A stretch of DNA of 64,000 nucleotides from Anaerolineales bacterium (GCA_030583905.1 CP129481.1:248001-312000), one strand, 5' to 3'. Shown: positions 24,495 through 33,140, numbered from the stretch's first letter. Program-made: numbers and translations. Notes: generated by a model not told the origin, from the letters alone.

Positions 24495-25940
24495 TTACTG
24501 ACAACCTTTAAGTTGAATCTCCAAAGTGACGCAGCCTGCTTCATCCCGCGGCACTGCCACACAGCATTGATTCTCGGAATTGAAGGTCGCATCCGACGAG
24601 CACTGGTTGAGTTCGTTCTCGGAAAGAGCGGGCGGATTGCAAACCTGCACTTCCATCAGAAGGAACGCTGCGCCCGTGCAGGAATACGTATCCCTTTCGT
24701 CGCCAGCCCGCTCCCGCCGGCATGACCCGTCCGGGTGGAGGGCGGTCACGGTGGAGCCGGACGTCACAGAAATGCTGGAGTATGGTCTGCGCTGAATGCA
24801 GACATTTTGTGTCTCGCGCGCAAATGGAAGCTCGAAGTTAACATCTTCCGCGCAGAACGGCGCGAACGACCCGGAAACAGGTTCGTCTTCCAGAACTTCG
24901 GTCGGCACCGTGACCAAGGTCGGCGCTTCGGCGGGAACATCAGTGACAACTGACGGCTGATCGGGCGCCAGCAATTGATTCCGCAGGAGGAAAAAACCGA
25001 CGACAGCCAGCACCAGCACCACGCCTCCGACCACAAGCCCCATCCTGCTTCTGGACATTGACATGGGCGAAGTCCCGAGGCGGGTCTTGACCCCGCTGTT
25101 CGTGCTGAAGGTCAGGTTGCCTTCGTTGCCGAATGCCAGCAGGTTGAGCGCCTTGGCAAGGTCAATGGTGGTGGCATAACGCTTGGACTTGTCCTTCGCC
25201 ATCGCAGTCTTGATGATGTCATCCACTTCGGGCGGCAGGTCGGGATCGACCTTCAGGATCTCCGGAACCGGCTCGGTGATGTGTTTGACAACCACGCCCA
25301 TCGGCGTATCCGCGCTGTAGGGTTGTTGACCGCTCAACATCTGATAGACGATCACGCCGAGCCCATACACGTCACTGCGGCTGTCCACTTCGGTGCCCTG
25401 CGCCTGTTCGGGACTCATATAAGCGGGCGTTCCGATGACGCCGCTGCCCGTCAGGCTGCCGCTTGCCTCACTCAATTTGGCAACGCCAAAATCAGAGATG
25501 AACGGCTCGCCGTTGTCATCGAAAAGAATGTTATCAGGTTTGAGGTCGCGGTGGATGATGCCCTTGCGGTGGGCGTAGGCAAGTCCCTGCGCGATCTTCT
25601 CCACGATGCGGGCGGTATCCTGAATGGAAAAACCACCCTTTTGGATCAGGTCGGAGAGCGAGCCGCCGTTCATGTAGCGCATTACAAAATAAGGTTGACC
25701 ATTCTCCTCCCCCACGTCATAGACTGGAACGATGGAGGCATGTTCCAGTGCGGCAACCAGCTTGATCTCACGTTCGAAGCGCGAGCGGAACTGCGGATCA
25801 TGCAGCATCTCGCGCGGCAGTACTTTGATCGCCACTTCGCGATCAAAACGCGGATCGAAGGCGCGATAGACCGTCGCCATACCGCCGCGTCCCAGCTCTG
25901 ACCTGATGATGTAACGCCCGATCTCCTCTGGAATTGTCAT
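24495..25940 (-). CDS. Membrane-spanning Ser/Thr protein kinase
   Basis: Eukaryotic-type (PknB-like) kinase, 481 residues. Kinase domain at about 9-265: Gly loop GRGGMATVY (17-25), VAIKV with Lys39, catalytic HRDLKPDNIL (129-138), DFG at 149-151 and APE-like TPAYMSPEQAQGT. A juxtamembrane linker leads to one membrane helix at about 305-330, then an extracytoplasmic domain of ~145 residues with about nine Cys. There are no PASTA repeats, so it does not read muropeptides in the usual way. TATACT (minus, 25953-25948) lies 7 bases before ATG 25940, so the transcript is predicted leaderless; an earlier in-frame start at 25976 would precede the promoter. Confidence 0.92.
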   Translation of the reverse strand: MTIPEEIGRYIIRSELGRGGMATVYRAFDPRFDREVAIKVLPREMLHDPQFRSRFEREIKLVAALEHASIVPVYDVGEENGQPYFVMRYMNGGSLSDLIQKGGFSIQDTARIVEKIAQGLAYAHRKGIIHRDLKPDNILFDDNGEPFISDFGVAKLSEASGSLTGSGVIGTPAYMSPEQAQGTEVDSRSDVYGLGVIVYQMLSGQQPYSADTPMGVVVKHITEPVPEILKVDPDLPPEVDDIIKTAMAKDKSKRYATTIDLAKALNLLAFGNEGNLTFSTNSGVKTRLGTSPMSMSRSRMGLVVGGVVLVLAVVGFFLLRNQLLAPDQPSVVTDVPAEAPTLVTVPTEVLEDEPVSGSFAPFCAEDVNFELPFARETQNVCIQRRPYSSISVTSGSTVTALHPDGSCRRERAGDERDTYSCTGAAFLLMEVQVCNPPALSENELNQCSSDATFNSENQCCVAVPRDEAGCVTLEIQLKGCQ

Positions 25941-25980
25941 GGGCGCAAGTATATACCTGATGAAATGATGGCGCAAGCAA

Positions 25981-26007
25981 AAACGCCAGGCTCAGCGCCT
26001 GACGTTT
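25981..26007 (-). terminator. Intrinsic terminator overlapping the MerR-like gene end
   Basis: Stem AAACGCCAGGC/GCCTGACGTTT with one G-U pair and a 5-base loop, then a run of five T on the minus strand (25983-25979). The TGA stop lies within the loop. Confidence 0.8.
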
Positions 26008-26612
26008 TCCAGTGATTCGAATGTTTGCAGAAGACTGATGAGAATGGCATCTGTAAACGTATGGATCTTCGCATACATTTGCGAAGCCTGCGCGACCGGC
26101 ACCTTCGCCTCGCCGTACACCTTGATCACGGATTCGATCAGCGTATCGCGGAAGAACAGGAACGCCTTCGCCGCATCCACATAGCTGAGGTTGTAGCGCC
26201 GCGCGCGCGAGGCATATTCATACCCGATGGCGTAGGCTTCAGTGGCGGCTTCGTCGTCGCTGGCGCTGACGTAATTCATCAACCCGTGGAAGAGGGAGCG
26301 CGCTCCCAGGCGGTATTGCGCCCGAGCCTCCCCATCCAATTTTCGATACCAGGATTCCGCCTCGAGGCTGCCTTCCGAGATCTGCAAGCGGACATTGCGA
26401 ATGACCTCCTGCATCATATTCTCCGGTTCGATCTCGCGGGACCTTTGGCTTGATTCCGCCCACAGGGAAATTTCACTCCGCCGGTAGCGGCGATGTCCGC
26501 CCTGCGTTTTGTGGACAGGCAACACGCCCTTATCCGACCAAAGCCGCACCGTGCTGGGATGTACGCCCAGCACCTGCGCCGCATCACTGAGGGAAAGCCA
26601 TTCATCGGTCAT
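25992..26612 (-). CDS. MerR-type DNA-binding protein with RsbRD-like C-terminal domain
   Basis: 206 residues. The first 60 form a MerR/excisionase-like winged helix (WLSLSDAAQVLGVHPSTVRL, then a GGHRRYRRSE wing). The remaining ~140 residues are all helical, with ATEAYAIGYEYASRARRY and FLFFRDTLIESVIKVY, resembling the RsbRD N-terminal sensor found in stressosome and kinase proteins. No cobalamin-binding motif is seen. It starts 16 bases after the stop of the PucC-like transporter gene on the same strand, so the two are probably co-transcribed and it may sense the transported compound or cell state. Confidence 0.7.
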   Translation of the reverse strand: MTDEWLSLSDAAQVLGVHPSTVRLWSDKGVLPVHKTQGGHRRYRRSEISLWAESSQRSREIEPENMMQEVIRNVRLQISEGSLEAESWYRKLDGEARAQYRLGARSLFHGLMNYVSASDDEAATEAYAIGYEYASRARRYNLSYVDAAKAFLFFRDTLIESVIKVYGEAKVPVAQASQMYAKIHTFTDAILISLLQTFESLENVRR

Positions 26613-26628
26613 AATTCACCCTGCTCAA

Positions 26629-27933
26629 TTAATCCGCTACCACTGCCACTTTATCGACAAAGGAGGGTTCGTGCGCCTTCTTCTGAAATGCATTGACGTC
26701 AATGCGATAGAGCATGATGGCGGCGATCAACAGCATCAACGCTTCAAGCCCGAAGACGATCAGATAGCCGGTCATGGAGTTGCCTGTGACCTGCGTGGCG
26801 AGGTCGGCGACCACGCCCGCCATGAGCAAGCCAACAAGCCGCGAGAGTCCGTTCGAAAAGCCCCACGCGCCGATATACAAGCCGACCTTTTCAGGGACGG
26901 TCAGGTCGAACATCAGCGAAAGGTTGGCAATGGTGGAAATGCCGGTGCCAAATCCGAGCAGGGTGATGCCGACATAGAACATGGTCAGGCTGGCAGTCAA
27001 GCCGCTGATGACGATGATCACAAAACCGAGCAGAGCGCCAAGATTCCCCGTTTGGGCAACGTATTTTTTCTTCACGCGCCCGTCGAGGAAGCCCGCCACA
27101 ATGAAAGCGACAAGCGTAAATGTACTGCTGATGGAAACGATGCGCGAGGTCTGTTCGAGGGTCATGCCGAAGGCTTGCGCGCCGAATGGCTCGAGCAACA
27201 CGTCCTGACCGAGGATGGCGGCGAGGAGCAGAAGAAGATAGACGAAGAAGATCTTCGCAACAGGATTCTCCGTGATGGCGGAGGTCATCTGCTTGACGGT
27301 GTAAGTGTCCGCGCGGGCGGCAGGGACGGAGCTGTCGGAGCGCGGCTCCAGTTTGAAGAGACCGATCAAGCCCAAGGTCAGGGCGGAGGCGGCGACGATG
27401 AGAAAGGCTCGTTCGAGCGCCACCAAGTCAAAGGTCGTCACGAGGCGGCTGAGCGTGAGCCCCGTCGCGATCATACCGATGACCATGACCGTGAACATCG
27501 TAGCGATCGTCTTGCCGCGCCCGTTTTCGCCGGAGAGTTCGGAAGCGAGCGAGAGATAACAGACTGCGGAGAGGTTGTAGCCCATCCCCCACGCGCCAAA
27601 GGCGAGGATGCCGGCGAGGATGCCGAGGGTGAAGTTCTCCGTGATGAGGATGGCGACCTGCGGCGCGACCGCAACACCGATCACGCAAAGGACGAGTCCC
27701 GCCAGAATGTAGGGCGAGCGACGATAACCTAAAATGGGATGACGGTCCGAGAAGGAGCCAATGGCAACCTGAATTGGGGAAAGCAGGTAGGGGAAGATCG
27801 CAAGAAGCGTGAAGAGGGTTTTGGAAAACTCGAGGTCGAAGATCATGACGCGGTTGAGCGTGCTGTTGATCGGCACGAGGGTCATGGCGACCGCGGTGTG
27901 GATGAGGGCAAGTTGAAGGCGTTTTATAAGCAT
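26629..27933 (-). CDS. PucC/BCD-family major facilitator
   Basis: Membrane carrier of 434 residues with 12 predicted helices, of the BCD family (PucC, LhaA, bacteriochlorophyll delivery). The opening (RLQLALIHTAVAMTLVPINS, then LNRVMIFDLEFSK) and the SDRHPILGYRRSPYI loop between helices 2 and 3 are hallmarks of this family. In phototrophs these proteins assist assembly of light-harvesting complexes. No photosynthesis gene is in this window, and relatives are known in non-phototrophic Chloroflexota, so the cargo may be another tetrapyrrole or lipid-like molecule. A promoter at 27978-28005 precedes it. Confidence 0.8.
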   Translation of the reverse strand: MLIKRLQLALIHTAVAMTLVPINSTLNRVMIFDLEFSKTLFTLLAIFPYLLSPIQVAIGSFSDRHPILGYRRSPYILAGLVLCVIGVAVAPQVAILITENFTLGILAGILAFGAWGMGYNLSAVCYLSLASELSGENGRGKTIATMFTVMVIGMIATGLTLSRLVTTFDLVALERAFLIVAASALTLGLIGLFKLEPRSDSSVPAARADTYTVKQMTSAITENPVAKIFFVYLLLLLAAILGQDVLLEPFGAQAFGMTLEQTSRIVSISSTFTLVAFIVAGFLDGRVKKKYVAQTGNLGALLGFVIIVISGLTASLTMFYVGITLLGFGTGISTIANLSLMFDLTVPEKVGLYIGAWGFSNGLSRLVGLLMAGVVADLATQVTGNSMTGYLIVFGLEALMLLIAAIMLYRIDVNAFQKKAHEPSFVDKVAVVAD

Positions 27934-27977
27934 GTATCACCGAAGCAGGATTTTGTGGAGGGTGGATATTGTGAAGA

Positions 27978-28005
27978 ATTCTACTTTTTAGAGCAAAATG
28001 GTCAA
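27978..28005 (-). promoter_or_regulatory. Sigma70-type promoter for the PucC-like gene
   Basis: The minus strand reads TTGACC (28005-28000), 16 bases, then TAGAAT (27983-27978). The expected start gives a leader of about 38 bases. Confidence 0.6.
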
Positions 28006-28110
28006 TGTAGATTTACGTAGAATTTTACTAGAGCTTTATGAGCAGATTCTGTGGAAATCTTATGATCTGAAGCGTTCGATCAGTTCGTTAAGGAGGAGCA
28101 AATAAACAGA

Positions 28111-28131
28111 AGAGACGCTTCGCGCATCTCT
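28111..28131 (-). terminator. Probable terminator of the two-component operon
   Basis: On the minus strand AGAGATGC-GCGAA-GCGTCTCT (8-bp stem with one G-U pair) is followed by TCTGTTTATTT. It lies about 40 bases after the response-regulator stop. Confidence 0.5.
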
Positions 28132-28171
28132 CCTGATCCGAACCTGATTCGGTTATCCTGCTACCTTGGTC

Positions 28172-28834
28172 TCACTTTTTACTTTCTCCCCGCCTGACGA
28201 TCCCCTGCTGCCATGCATAGACTGCCGCCTGAGTGCGGTCGTCGAGATGCAATTTCTTGAGAATGTTGCTGATGTGGGTCTTGACCGTGCTTTCGCCAAT
28301 GACAAGCGTCTCCGCGATCTCGGCATTGGATTTGCCCGCCGCGATCAAGCGCAGGACTTCGAATTCGCGCTCAGAGAGTTCGGTGAAGGGATTGACCTCG
28401 TCCTTTCGGAGTCCCTGTAATTCCTGCACGATGCGCGAGGCAACGCGCGAGTCCAACACCGCTTCTCCCTGCGCGGCTTTGCGGATGGCGGCGGCGAGTT
28501 CGTCGGGTTCGATGTCTTTAAGCAGGTAGGAGATCGCACCCGCGCGCACAGCAGGGAAGATGTATTCGTCCTGATGATGTGAGGTGACAACAATCACCTG
28601 GGTTTCTGGTCGCAGTTTGCGGATCTGGCGCGTAGCGGCGATGCCGTCCATGTCGCCCGGCATTTCCAAATCCATGAGGACTACATCGGGTTGGTTTTGT
28701 TCGACGGCAGTGATGGCGGCGGAACCTGAATCCGCTTCGGCGACGACTTGAATATCGGCGAGCGTTTGCAGGTAAGCGCGCACACCCTGGCGTACTATTT
28801 TGTGATCGTCCACGAGGAGAACTTTGATGGGCAT
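28172..28834 (-). CDS. NarL/LiaR-family response regulator
   Basis: 220 residues. Receiver domain with the phosphorylation site Asp55 (VVLMDLEMPG), the acidic pair at 9-10, the switch Thr/Ser in VVTSHH and the Lys in LLKD. The C-terminal LuxR-type helix-turn-helix (LSEREFEVLRLIAAGKSNAE and STVKTHISNILKKLHLDDR) binds DNA. It is the last gene of the unit 33032-28172 and pairs with the histidine kinase just upstream. A 14-bp hairpin separates the two genes. The exporter genes at the head of the same unit are the likely targets. Confidence 0.93.
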   Translation of the reverse strand: MPIKVLLVDDHKIVRQGVRAYLQTLADIQVVAEADSGSAAITAVEQNQPDVVLMDLEMPGDMDGIAATRQIRKLRPETQVIVVTSHHQDEYIFPAVRAGAISYLLKDIEPDELAAAIRKAAQGEAVLDSRVASRIVQELQGLRKDEVNPFTELSEREFEVLRLIAAGKSNAEIAETLVIGESTVKTHISNILKKLHLDDRTQAAVYAWQQGIVRRGESKK

Positions 28835-28846
28835 AAAGACCTTTCA

Positions 28847-28880
28847 AGGTGACAGTCACTCCCAAAAGTGACTGTCACCT
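28847..28880 (-). promoter_or_regulatory. 14-bp hairpin between kinase and response regulator
   Basis: AGGTGACAGTCACT-CCCAAA-AGTGACTGTCACCT, perfect arms, no T-run. It fills the 49-base gap between the histidine kinase stop and the regulator start. It may set the ratio of kinase to regulator or be an inserted palindrome. Confidence 0.6.
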
Positions 28881-28883
28881 GCA

Positions 28884-30365
28884 TTATGATAATTGTACTT
28901 CGGCAGTGACGGTCGTCCCGACGGCAATCGTCGATTCCACGTTGAGCGTGCCGTTGACTTCGGCGAGACGTCCTTTCATGCCTGTCAAGCCGAAGGATGA
29001 GGATGAGATGGAGTCCATGTCGAAGCCGTGACCGTTGTCAGCCACGATGAGAGTCGCTTGATCCGGAGTCAGGTTGAGGCTGAGTCCGACGCGGTCCGCT
29101 TCGCTGTGGCGGGCGATGTTGGAGAGGGCTTCCTGCAAAACACGATACAACGCCTGCTCCACATCCAAAGGCAGGGAGCGGTCGCCGCTTATAGCAGTCT
29201 CCACTTGGATACCCGTATGTTCCTGCCAGCGTGCAGCATATTCCTGCGTGGCTTGTGCCAAGCCCTTGCCCTGCAACGCGGCGGGACGCAGTTCGTCAAT
29301 GATGAGTTTGAGTTCCTGCTGGGTCTCGCGGTTGAGCAACAACGCGGATTCGATGTGCTCGGCGGCGGCTTTGGGATTTGCCTCCAGCATGTTCTTCGCG
29401 GCAGTCAACTGCATGCGCCCGGCATAGGTCTGTTGCTTGACAGTGTCATGCAGGTCGCGGGCGAGGCGGTTGCGTTCTTCGAGGCGGGCGAGTTCGTCAT
29501 TGGTATGGATGAGCGTCTGCAACTGCTCCGCCATGCCGTTCAGGTTGCGGGTCAGTTCGCCGATCTCGTCGCCCGATTTGTCGCGCGGCGCGACCGAGAA
29601 ATCGCCCTTGCTCCAGGCTTGCGACGCGGCGGAGAGATTGACAAGCCGTTTGCGCAGTCCGCGCGTGGCGAGCCAGCCAAAGACCGCGCCGACGGGCAAT
29701 GCGACCGCGAACATGATAAGCAGTACCATGAGGAAGAACGTTTGGTAAAGTTCGAGGTTGGTCGGCGTGGCGAATGTGACAGGCTTGAGGTGGTAAAGCG
29801 CGATGGCAACAACGGGTTCATCGTCGCTCTTGCGGAGCGGGAACGCGACGAGCACTGTTCCATCGGGTGCAACAATACTCTGAGCGGAGTAGTTCTTGTC
29901 GCCAATCAGCGCGGCATCCAGAATGGACTCCATGCTGAAACCAAAGGTTTCACGCGCTTTGAACGGTTTGCCGATCTGACTGGAGCGCGCAGGCGGCGCG
30001 GCGGCGATGAGGTTCAAGTCGGGGTCGAGCACGTAGATGGGATGGTCTTCCGTCACGAGCGTGTTGGCATAATCCAGCGTCTCGCGGACGGTGAAACCTT
30101 GAAAATCGCTCGAGGCAAAACCCGATCGCTGCACACGCTCCAGCCAAATTTGTAATGCTTGAGGATCGTCCAGCAAGTAGGGAATGTTGTCCTGAAAACC
30201 TGTCTTGGACCAGTAGTAACTATCAAAAGTACGCGTCGAGTTTTGCGTCTCAAAGAAGGCGAGAATGGCGATCATCAGCACAGTCAGCACGATGACCGTC
30301 CCTGCGGTGACGACCGCGTAAGACAGGGTGAGCTTCCATTGTAAACGGCGGAAGAAATTGAGCAT
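28884..30365 (-). CDS. LiaS/NarX-type sensor histidine kinase
   Basis: 493 residues. Membrane helices at about 13-37 and 207-231 flank an extracytoplasmic sensor of ~170 residues. A HAMP linker follows, then HisKA_3 with phospho-acceptor His306 in ERNRLARDLHDTVKQQ, and the ATPase domain with QEALSNIARHSEAD and DNGHGFDMD. I chose ATG 30365, 10 bases after the upstream permease stop; an in-frame start at 30389 would overlap that gene. Signals for such kinases include cell-envelope stress, which fits the ABC-2 exporter encoded in the same unit. Confidence 0.93.
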   Translation of the reverse strand: MLNFFRRLQWKLTLSYAVVTAGTVIVLTVLMIAILAFFETQNSTRTFDSYYWSKTGFQDNIPYLLDDPQALQIWLERVQRSGFASSDFQGFTVRETLDYANTLVTEDHPIYVLDPDLNLIAAAPPARSSQIGKPFKARETFGFSMESILDAALIGDKNYSAQSIVAPDGTVLVAFPLRKSDDEPVVAIALYHLKPVTFATPTNLELYQTFFLMVLLIMFAVALPVGAVFGWLATRGLRKRLVNLSAASQAWSKGDFSVAPRDKSGDEIGELTRNLNGMAEQLQTLIHTNDELARLEERNRLARDLHDTVKQQTYAGRMQLTAAKNMLEANPKAAAEHIESALLLNRETQQELKLIIDELRPAALQGKGLAQATQEYAARWQEHTGIQVETAISGDRSLPLDVEQALYRVLQEALSNIARHSEADRVGLSLNLTPDQATLIVADNGHGFDMDSISSSSFGLTGMKGRLAEVNGTLNVESTIAVGTTVTAEVQLS

Positions 30366-30375
30366 GGGTGAACCT

Positions 30376-31182
30376 TTATCCGCCCACATCTTGGCGGCGA
30401 TAGAACCAGGCGGCGAGCGAGAGAAATATCAGCGTGTAAACGGTCAGGGCAACCAGGGCAGGCACGGGGTCGAGACGATGCGCTGGGATGTCCACGGTCT
30501 TATTTCCGATGGAATTCAGCAGATGCGTCACACTGAAATGCAGGTTGCGCATCATCCACTTCGACCAGTCCGCGCGGTAGAAAGCGCCGGAAAGCAGGAG
30601 TTCAAAAAATTGAGTATAACCCAAGCCGATGGCGATGCCCGCAAAGGAGGAACGCGTAACGACCGTGACGAGGAGCACGAACGCCGCATATGGCAGGGTG
30701 GCAAGCGTCATGTATAACGCGGCGGCGAAGGCGGCGCTCCAGTTGACGTTGGCAAGCGAATACGCATCGAACAGGAAGGTTTTGTAATACCAGCCCGTAA
30801 GTCCGCCGACGACCAGCACAAGGAATTGCAGGCACAGGATCGCCAGCGCGATCACGAGGAACTTTGCCAACAAACTCTTTGTGCGCGAGCCGCGCATCAG
30901 CCAATGCTGGTTCGTGCGCTGTGAATAATCGCTGCCCAGCATGACCGCCGCGATAAAGATGATGAACGGCAGTGCGATCAACAGCAGTTGGTCGAGCGAA
31001 TTGGCAAGGTCGAAGGATGCGCCGGGCATGGTCAAACTGCCGTCGAACAGGCGCGTGCGGTTTTGGGTGTAATAATGCTGCAGGCTCAGCCAGATGAACG
31101 CGCCGCAGGCGGCAAACGCGAACCACGGTAACGCGCGGCGTGTAAGGCGCGTCCATTCGATGGAGAAAAGTTGCATGAACAT
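30376..31182 (-). CDS. ABC-2 type permease (second)
   Basis: 268-residue integral membrane protein with six hydrophobic segments, beginning MFMQLFSIEWTRLTRRALPW, the short cytoplasmic start typical of ABC-2 permeases. It contains a large polar loop after the first helix and an SDYSQRTNQHWLMRGSRTKS cytoplasmic loop for the ATPase. AGGAG lies 5 bases before the ATG and 11 bases after the ATPase gene stop. It is related in layout to the permease at 32116-32931 (shared SDYSQR/FDYPDRS-like loop and LWLTRG/HWLMRG), so the exporter probably uses a heterodimer. Confidence 0.85.
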   Translation of the reverse strand: MFMQLFSIEWTRLTRRALPWFAFAACGAFIWLSLQHYYTQNRTRLFDGSLTMPGASFDLANSLDQLLLIALPFIIFIAAVMLGSDYSQRTNQHWLMRGSRTKSLLAKFLVIALAILCLQFLVLVVGGLTGWYYKTFLFDAYSLANVNWSAAFAAALYMTLATLPYAAFVLLVTVVTRSSFAGIAIGLGYTQFFELLLSGAFYRADWSKWMMRNLHFSVTHLLNSIGNKTVDIPAHRLDPVPALVALTVYTLIFLSLAAWFYRRQDVGG

Positions 31183-31193
31183 GGTCGCTCCTG

Positions 31194-32096
31194 TCAGTTC
31201 GCGGCGGTCACGTCCATGAACAACGACTCAAGGTCGCTTTTCTGGGCGGTGATCTCGGTGGGGATGATGTGATTCTGCAGCAGATGCTTCATGACGACCT
31301 GGCTGGTCGCGCCGACAACGATGAGCGTTTCCCCGCTGGCTTGCACGTTCTCGACGCCGGGCAACGCCTCCAGCACACGGACGGCTGATTCTGTGTCACT
31401 GACGGTTAATCTCACTGACGGCTTTTGCCCGTTGAGCAGGTCGGTCACCAGTCCCTGTGCCACGACGCGCCCTTTGTTGAGCACGGCAATACGGTCACAG
31501 ACTTGTTGCACTTCATTGAGCAGGTGGCTTGACAATAGGATCGAAGTTCCGTTTTCCGCCAGTGTGCGCAATAGTTGACGGATCTCGCGCATCCCTGCGG
31601 GGTCGAGTCCGTTGGTCGGCTCATCCAAGATCACAAAGCGCGGACGATGCACCAGCGCCATCGCCAGCCCGACACGTTGCTTCATGCCTGTTGAAAATTT
31701 ACCGACCTTCCTGCGCGCCGCGTCGGTCAACCCGACGAGTTCGATGACTTCGGCGATGCGCTTTTTATCCACGCCGGGAGTCAGGCGCGAGACCAGTTCG
31801 ATATTGTCCCAGGCGGAGAGATACGGCACAAAGGCGGGTGCGCCGAGCAACGCGCCGACATCCCGCAAGGCGTGCACGTCATTCGGTGTGACGCGCCGAC
31901 CCAGCACCTTCACCTCCCCTGCCGTGGCATGGACCAGTCCGAGCGCCATGCCGAGCGTGGTGGTCTTGCCCGCGCCGTTGGGACCGAGGAAGCCGAACAC
32001 TTCGCCTTCGTACACTGTGATGTCCACCGCATCCACGGCTTTGAAGTTGCCGAAGGTTTTTGTCAGTTTTTTGGTTTCGAGAATGATATTGGTCAT
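31194..32096 (-). CDS. ABC-2 exporter ATP-binding protein
   Basis: 300-residue ATPase of the DrrA/BcrA type. Walker A FLGPNGAGKTTT, Q loop, signature FSTGMKQRVGLAMAL, Walker B FVILDEPTNGLDPAG and switch His in LLSSHLLNEV are all present. A C-terminal ~80-residue domain follows (VRVLEALPGVENVQ...). It sits between two permease genes. ATG 32096 follows an AAAGGA site; the frame reaches back to 32183 but would overlap the upstream permease end. Export of a drug, peptide or lipid is likely; BcrA relatives with LiaRS-like regulators often confer resistance to cell-wall antibiotics. Confidence 0.9.
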   Translation of the reverse strand: MTNIILETKKLTKTFGNFKAVDAVDITVYEGEVFGFLGPNGAGKTTTLGMALGLVHATAGEVKVLGRRVTPNDVHALRDVGALLGAPAFVPYLSAWDNIELVSRLTPGVDKKRIAEVIELVGLTDAARRKVGKFSTGMKQRVGLAMALVHRPRFVILDEPTNGLDPAGMREIRQLLRTLAENGTSILLSSHLLNEVQQVCDRIAVLNKGRVVAQGLVTDLLNGQKPSVRLTVSDTESAVRVLEALPGVENVQASGETLIVVGATSQVVMKHLLQNHIIPTEITAQKSDLESLFMDVTAAN

Positions 32097-32115
32097 GGTT
32101 GTTCCTTTGGTTGAT

Positions 32116-32931
32116 TTATCCGCCCAGGTCTTGGCGGGAGAAGACTGCAAACGAAGCAATGCAGAAGAAGATGAAGAAAACACCGATCAGGAGGATCGCG
32201 CGCGCCTCAGGCATGATGGCGGAAGCGGGTGAAAGCGGCGGCGCGCTGAGGTCCAACGCGAGGTTGAACTCCTGAAGGACGTGCGACAACGTGGCGGGCA
32301 TGTGCCGCACAAGCGTCGGGAAGCGGTAACTGTGCGCGGCAAAATGTTCCAAAATTGTGCGGAACACGATGGTCCCGCCTGCGGCGAAGATCGGCGAACG
32401 GCTGACAACTGCGAGGAAAACGGTCATCCCAAGATACGGGACCGAACCCCAGAACACACGCAGGGCAACAGGCAGTAGCGCGGACAGGTCGAGGTTGGAG
32501 GTGTCCACAACGCCGAAGAACAACAGCCGCGAGACGGAGCCAAGTCCCAGCAGGGCGATGAGCACAAAACACGCCATCAACCAGCCAAAGAACAGGATCG
32601 CCGTCAACCGCGCGACCAGCAGCAACGGACGCGGGACGCCGCGCGTCAGCCAGAGTTGAATGGAGCGGTCAGGGTAATCAAAGGCGGCAATGATCGAGGC
32701 GGTCACGGCGTAAACAAGAACGCCGATCCAACTGTAGAAACCAAGTCCTTCGATCAAATCCTGTTCGAGTCCGCCGCTGGCGGCTTCATATCCACCCGCT
32801 ACCTGGATGTGGTTGATGAACATAAAAAAGCCCAGCAGGAACACCAGCGCGGACAGCCCGACCCACAGCGCGGGATGCTTTAAAGTCTTGCGGGTTTCGA
32901 TGGCAAGCAGGCGCAGGAGCATGGTCAACAT
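32116..32931 (-). CDS. ABC-2 type permease (first)
   Basis: 271 residues with six hydrophobic segments. It starts MLTMLLRLLAIETRKTLKHP, an amphipathic cytoplasmic lead into helix 1, and has an extracytoplasmic loop after it and a cytoplasmic loop with DYPDRSIQLWLTRGVPRPLL. Two starts are possible: ATG 32931, overlapping the small upstream gene by 7 bases, or ATG 32922, two bases after that gene's stop. Either is translationally coupled to it. With the ATPase at 31194-32096 and the second permease it forms an exporter. Confidence 0.85.
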   Translation of the reverse strand: MLTMLLRLLAIETRKTLKHPALWVGLSALVFLLGFFMFINHIQVAGGYEAASGGLEQDLIEGLGFYSWIGVLVYAVTASIIAAFDYPDRSIQLWLTRGVPRPLLLVARLTAILFFGWLMACFVLIALLGLGSVSRLLFFGVVDTSNLDLSALLPVALRVFWGSVPYLGMTVFLAVVSRSPIFAAGGTIVFRTILEHFAAHSYRFPTLVRHMPATLSHVLQEFNLALDLSAPPLSPASAIMPEARAILLIGVFFIFFCIASFAVFSRQDLGG

Positions 32932-33032
32932 CCCGTCTGCACGATGTCATGCATCTCTTCCGTGATGAAAAACGGGGCGATGCTGCCGATTACAAAAACA
33001 ATGGTGAGGGGAATTACGATTAAAGCGATCAT
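32925..33032 (-). CDS. 35-residue membrane peptide at the head of the exporter operon
   Basis: Short gene with the best ribosome site of the operon (AAAAGGAG, 6 bases before ATG 33032). The product begins MIALIVIPLTIVFVIGSIAP, one membrane helix, and ends with an acidic tail EEMHDIVQTGC. Its stop lies inside the start region of the first permease, so translation is coupled. A TATACT sequence (minus, about 33061-33056) may be its -10 box. No family is recognised. It could be a subunit or regulator of the exporter, or a leader peptide that opens the permease start. Confidence 0.6.
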   Translation of the reverse strand: MIALIVIPLTIVFVIGSIAPFFITEEMHDIVQTGC

Positions 33033-33109
33033 TTTGTCTCCTTTTGATGCCCCGAAGTATAGGAGACAGTTCTGTTTTACGGCTCAGCCGCTAGGTGGAT
33101 TATGGGTCA

Positions 33110-33133
33110 GCCCCGAGGATGATTCCCCGGGGC
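33110..33133 (-). terminator. Hairpin after the class V aminotransferase gene
   Basis: GCCCCGAGG/CCCCGGGGC with one mismatch and a 6-base loop, 8 bases after the stop codon. There is no T-run on the minus strand, so termination strength is uncertain. Confidence 0.45.
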
Positions 33134-33140
33134 AAACCAA

